Shown piece by piece: positions 61,101-64,000 of a stretch of 64,000 nucleotides of DNA; position 1 is the first letter of the stretch, and the number at the start of each line of letters is the position of its first letter. The position numbers were made by a program, and so were the translations under genes. The stretch comes from Pomacea canaliculata. Lineage: Eukaryota; Mollusca; Gastropoda; Architaenioglossa; Ampullariidae. The notes under the pieces are model-generated. The model saw only the letters and a program-made list of their open reading frames with translations. It made no database searches and was not told where the DNA came from. The DNA lies in assembly GCF_003073045.1 (NCBI RefSeq), contig NC_037596.1, positions 10,475,950-10,539,949 on the forward strand, given 5' to 3'.

Positions 61101-63982
61101 GACTTGTTTTTGTCCGCCTGTCTGCTGGAGGTTAGAAAATGTTTAAAATGTATACAAGTGTGAACTGACTGAAAAAGAGTTGCACTTGGTTGCCTATGAA
61201 TCGGGTGTTTTCAAAAGTGTAAATGGGCCAGTCTGTGTTTTCTTTTGTACCTGAACTTGTTTTTCTCCCAAAATGTAAGGAATGTGGAAGCTGTTGTTTT
61301 ATGTAAATAAGAGAGTGACAAACGTAAATCAGAGAGAGACAAACTGCCAGTGAGATGAGGGGAGGAAAAGAGGGAGCGAGCGGTTAAGTTGATGAGTCAT
61401 GACAAAGAAAATGATAAATGTTACGAAAGTACGGACATGACATCTCAGGGGTAGCATCGTTTCTTCTTTTTTTTTTTTTTTTTGGAGCAAGTGAAATATT
61501 CAGTGCTTCTTTATTCATCCTCGTATCAATTCCTTTGTGTTTTTCGTACAGACGGGAGGAAAAAGGAAAGTAACTTCATGCTGTATGAGGATCCCAGGGA
61601 TCTAGGTACACAGCAACTTGTTCAATTTTCAGTTTTGTATGTTCAGTAAGTCCTGTCGTCAAGATGAAACTACAAATGATGTTAGTGAATACTTGGCAAA
61701 TACTTTCCTTGTATGGTCTTGGCCTTTCTCTTGAGGAAGCATGGAGTTTCCGCTAGCCTAACAGTACCCGTGACAATAAATCAAAGTACACTAGCAAATA
61801 AAAAATGTCGAATAAAATAAGTTGTATTTTAATGTCCAGTTTCGGGATTGTTTCTGTCTTTCTTTGTTTTGCTTAGTTTTTTTTTCTTTTTGTTTTCTTT
61901 TGTTTTGTCTTGTTTTTCTTGCTTGGTTAAAATTTCGTTTCTCTGTCTTTAGGTTTTGTTCTTTTTTTTATTACACAGTCGAACCTCGCTATCCAAACTT
62001 ACATTACCAACATTCAGTTAAAACATCTGGAGTATCTAGCAATCGAGGCTCATAACTCTAGCTATAAAAAATGGCTTATATAATATATATAATGGGTCCC
62101 TAAACTTTGAAATCGGCACCGGGATGAAGGAAGCTGTGCTCGGATCTGCAAAGTGGTTGTACATGAAGATGGAGCTTCAGATGGCATTTTGAAATTTTTG
62201 TGTGTCAGACCTGCGGTCATCTTCAAGAAGGGTTTTTACAAAAAGATTAAAAACCCTGCAAATAAAAGGTTTTTTGTCATCGACGATGTTTATTTGAAGA
62301 AAAAGTTCCACCGCTGCCCAGATGTGACTGGCATCTTTGACTCTATACCCATCTCCTCCACTTCCATTACAGAGGTGAATAACCGAAACTTTTTTTTAAA
62401 TTAAATTACATTCAATTGTTTCATTACAATGACAGTGTTATTTTTATTTTTATATTATGTTGACATCATTGACATAGATATGTAAATATCTTATCTACAT
62501 AAACTTTATAGGGGAAAGCAGAGTAATTTCAACATGCCTTTACAAAGCATTATTCTGAAAAGAATTATTTAAATATGGATTCCGCTACCCAAAGATTTGG
62601 TATCCAAGCTATTTCCGGGAAGGAGGTAATTAAGATAGCGATGTTCGACTGTAGCTGTACATCCTCGTAAGAAATATAAATCTTTGTCTCTGTGTCTCTC
62701 GTGTATTTAATTTTATTGAAAATGTCATGGACTTTCATTTCCTGCCAGGGTGCCTCGTCCTTTACATGTCCACTTGAAGCGGTTTAGGCAGTAAAATATT
62801 CTGTTAAAATATATGTTAAATGCCTTTTATGTTCATAGTGAATGAGTATCCGTATCTATACAAAATATTTACATGTAATGTTGATCCTATGATTAATTCT
62901 GTACCAGTTCTCACGACGATGGATGTGGACCCGACTGCAGTCAACACCAGGACGAGGCAACAGTGTTTTGTAGGATCAGAACAAAATGAAATGAAAGGTT
63001 GGCATCAGCGATATAGAGGGGAAACTAGATGTTACACAATTCATAATATTGAAGATGATTAGAAGCCAGTATTAACTCATGGTTGTGGTAGGGTACAATT
63101 GTTCTGGAACAATCTGGTATATTCGTGAATAATCGACAAACATTGAATCAAGGGTTAGGAGAAGAGAAATTAGTCACATGTGACAGACAAGACTGTGAAG
63201 CACACACACACACTGAGAGACGGAGGGAGAAAATATTTACTTTTAAGATCTTGGCGTTACTGACACTATAGATGCATGTTTATTATTTGAAGACATACCA
63301 TCACATTCATGAACTGTATTCATTTATTACTTCCGTTATTTTCAATTCCTCTGCCTTAGTTCCAGGCATCAAGCAGGACTTACTCGGTGCCGGCGTTTAT
63401 GAAAATCCCTGGGATGCAGGTGCGCTATTTTATAAGCTTTCGTTTAGTTTAGAGGGTCAGGAAGACCACCAGGCTGAGCGGGGACAACAATAGCCTAGTA
63501 TCCGTTGAACCTGTAAGTGCGGACTCTTACCGGTTCAAAACCAGTCTGGCGCAACATACTTCCTGCAGCTGACCACGGCGGCTGTAGAATGGGTAAAAGC
63601 TTAAAACCAACCCCCTTGCTCATCTCCCACCACTACCAAGAAAAGCCTGTATAAAATAAATTCACTCATTCTGACGATCCCTACTTTTCCGATTGTATCT
63701 TTATGTAGTTCTTCAGCTTTGTAGTTATGGTGATCTGGAATAGTATAGGTCTGGGTGTCGTGAACTAGATTCGTATAGTTGCTTAATATTAACATTTTTT
63801 TGGTCTAAATTTCAGGGGGAAATTATAGTGTCAGCAGAAACACTCTGACATCCATAAGCTTCCCTGTATTGTCAGCACATTTTATTGTTTATGACGAGTA
63901 CTTACCTATTCCTCGATGGACAGAAAACAATGTATTGAATAAAAAGAGTGAACTAGAAATTCTAAACGCCTCGTACATCTAA
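58144..63982 (+). CDS. T1 receptor gene 5: complete type I membrane receptor, about 427 aa
   Basis: Exons: 58144-58228 (signal), 58509-58883 (Ig-like), 59952-60079 and 60413-60623 (second domain), 60968-61081 (membrane: VIVLVVISLVICLIL, then KKKTK), 61552-61605, 62908-62997, 63360-63419 and terminal 63816-63982 (TAA). All join in frame; introns are phase 1 except the phase-0 one in domain 2. Tail exons give LYEDPRDL and VYENPWDAG, a repeated Y-E-(D/N)-P-x-D motif, and later DEYLPIP. The 62908 exon (TTMDVDPTAVNT) has a modest acceptor and is the least certain. The Ig exon is highly similar to that of the 52122 gene. A fold-back element lies in intron 2, and a TIR element occupies the intron before 62908. 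Confidence 0.7.
59043..59490. mobile_element. Fold-back element with GGCGAAACGTCC end repeats
   Basis: The left end TTGCCGACGGACGTTTCGCC is the inverse of the right-hand units. The right end has about five tandem 15 bp units of the form CGGCGAAACGTCCNN. The middle holds GAGAGA tracts and a local duplication of TTGATACAATGGCGAGAGAA. No protein is encoded. It lies in intron 2 of T1 gene 5. Confidence 0.6.
61975..62652. mobile_element. Non-autonomous Tc1/mariner-type (pogo-like) element
   Basis: The left end CAGTCGAACCTCGCTATCC and right end GGATAGCGATGTTCGACTG-type inverse (AAGATAGCGATGTTCGACTG) are imperfect inverted repeats with a TA at the right border. The CAGTCGAACCTCG terminus is typical of pogo/Tigger/jerky-group elements. 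An open stretch inside (62153-62404, FKKGFYKKIKNPANKRF) is not recognised. It sits in an intron of T1 gene 5. Confidence 0.55.
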
Positions 63983-64000
63983 CTCATCTATAGTATGAAA

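Noticed and set aside
62153-62404. Open frame of 83 codons as a tail exon of T1 gene 5
   Set aside because: It lies inside the TIR element at 61975-62652, has no matching acceptor and donor in phase, and has no counterpart in gene 2.
5422-63982. Assignment of the family to FREPs or other named mollusc lectins
   Set aside because: No fibrinogen-like or lectin domain follows the Ig-like domains; instead there is a membrane segment and a tail.

Overview
The window is AT-rich, intron-rich metazoan DNA. Short exons sit between long introns with GT..AG borders. There are tRNA-derived SINEs, non-LTR retrotransposon fragments, hAT, Tigger/pogo and LTR elements, and microsatellites. The receptor style and repeat types suggest a lophotrochozoan, most likely a gastropod mollusc. 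This is an inference; nothing here names the species.

Main content: a cluster of small type I membrane receptor genes, apparently lineage-specific and immunoglobulin-superfamily-like, in two architectures. Type 1 (T1) genes have a signal-peptide exon, an Ig-like exon (360-375 nt, phase 1-1), a second cysteine-containing domain split over two exons (128 nt, then 208-217 nt, joined at phase 0), a transmembrane exon, and short cytoplasmic exons bearing tyrosine motifs. T1 loci lie at 5422-10593 (mosaic), 15480-21530 (complete, 494 aa), 25303-27469 on the minus strand, 52122-55575, and 58144-63982 (complete, 427 aa). Type 2 (T2) genes have a signal-peptide exon, one cysteine-rich domain exon (378-390 nt, phase 1-1), a transmembrane exon and a tiny tail. 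T2 loci lie at 29583-31868 (degenerate), 34114-34165 (a stub), 42584-44999 (212 aa) and 46280-50721 (217 aa). A T2 cassette is embedded in the first T1 locus (7035-7912), and a decayed T2 exon lies at 12609-12865.

Layout: 1-3.6 kb has only repeats. 3.7-10.6 kb and 13.4-18.6 kb are two copies of a T1-containing tandem duplication. 21.8-25.2 kb is mostly empty, with one unidentified pseudogene-like stretch. 25.3-27.5 kb holds the minus-strand T1 gene. 29.6-50.7 kb is the T2 block, interrupted by a 2.5 kb segmental duplication (32335-34920 and 40861-43290). Between its copies sits a hAT element that contains a Tigger-like element and a young LTR retrotransposon. 52.1-64.0 kb holds two T1 paralogues.

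The most interesting point is modularity. Nearly all modules are bounded by phase-1 introns, and the first locus looks like a natural domain swap: its own Ig exon is broken, and an intact T2 domain exon in the same phase sits where it could replace it. Four T1 genes share an upstream sequence block 318-359 bp before the start codon. The tails carry YE(D/N)P and YxxL motifs. Together these suggest a rapidly evolving recognition-receptor family. An immune role is inferred, not shown.
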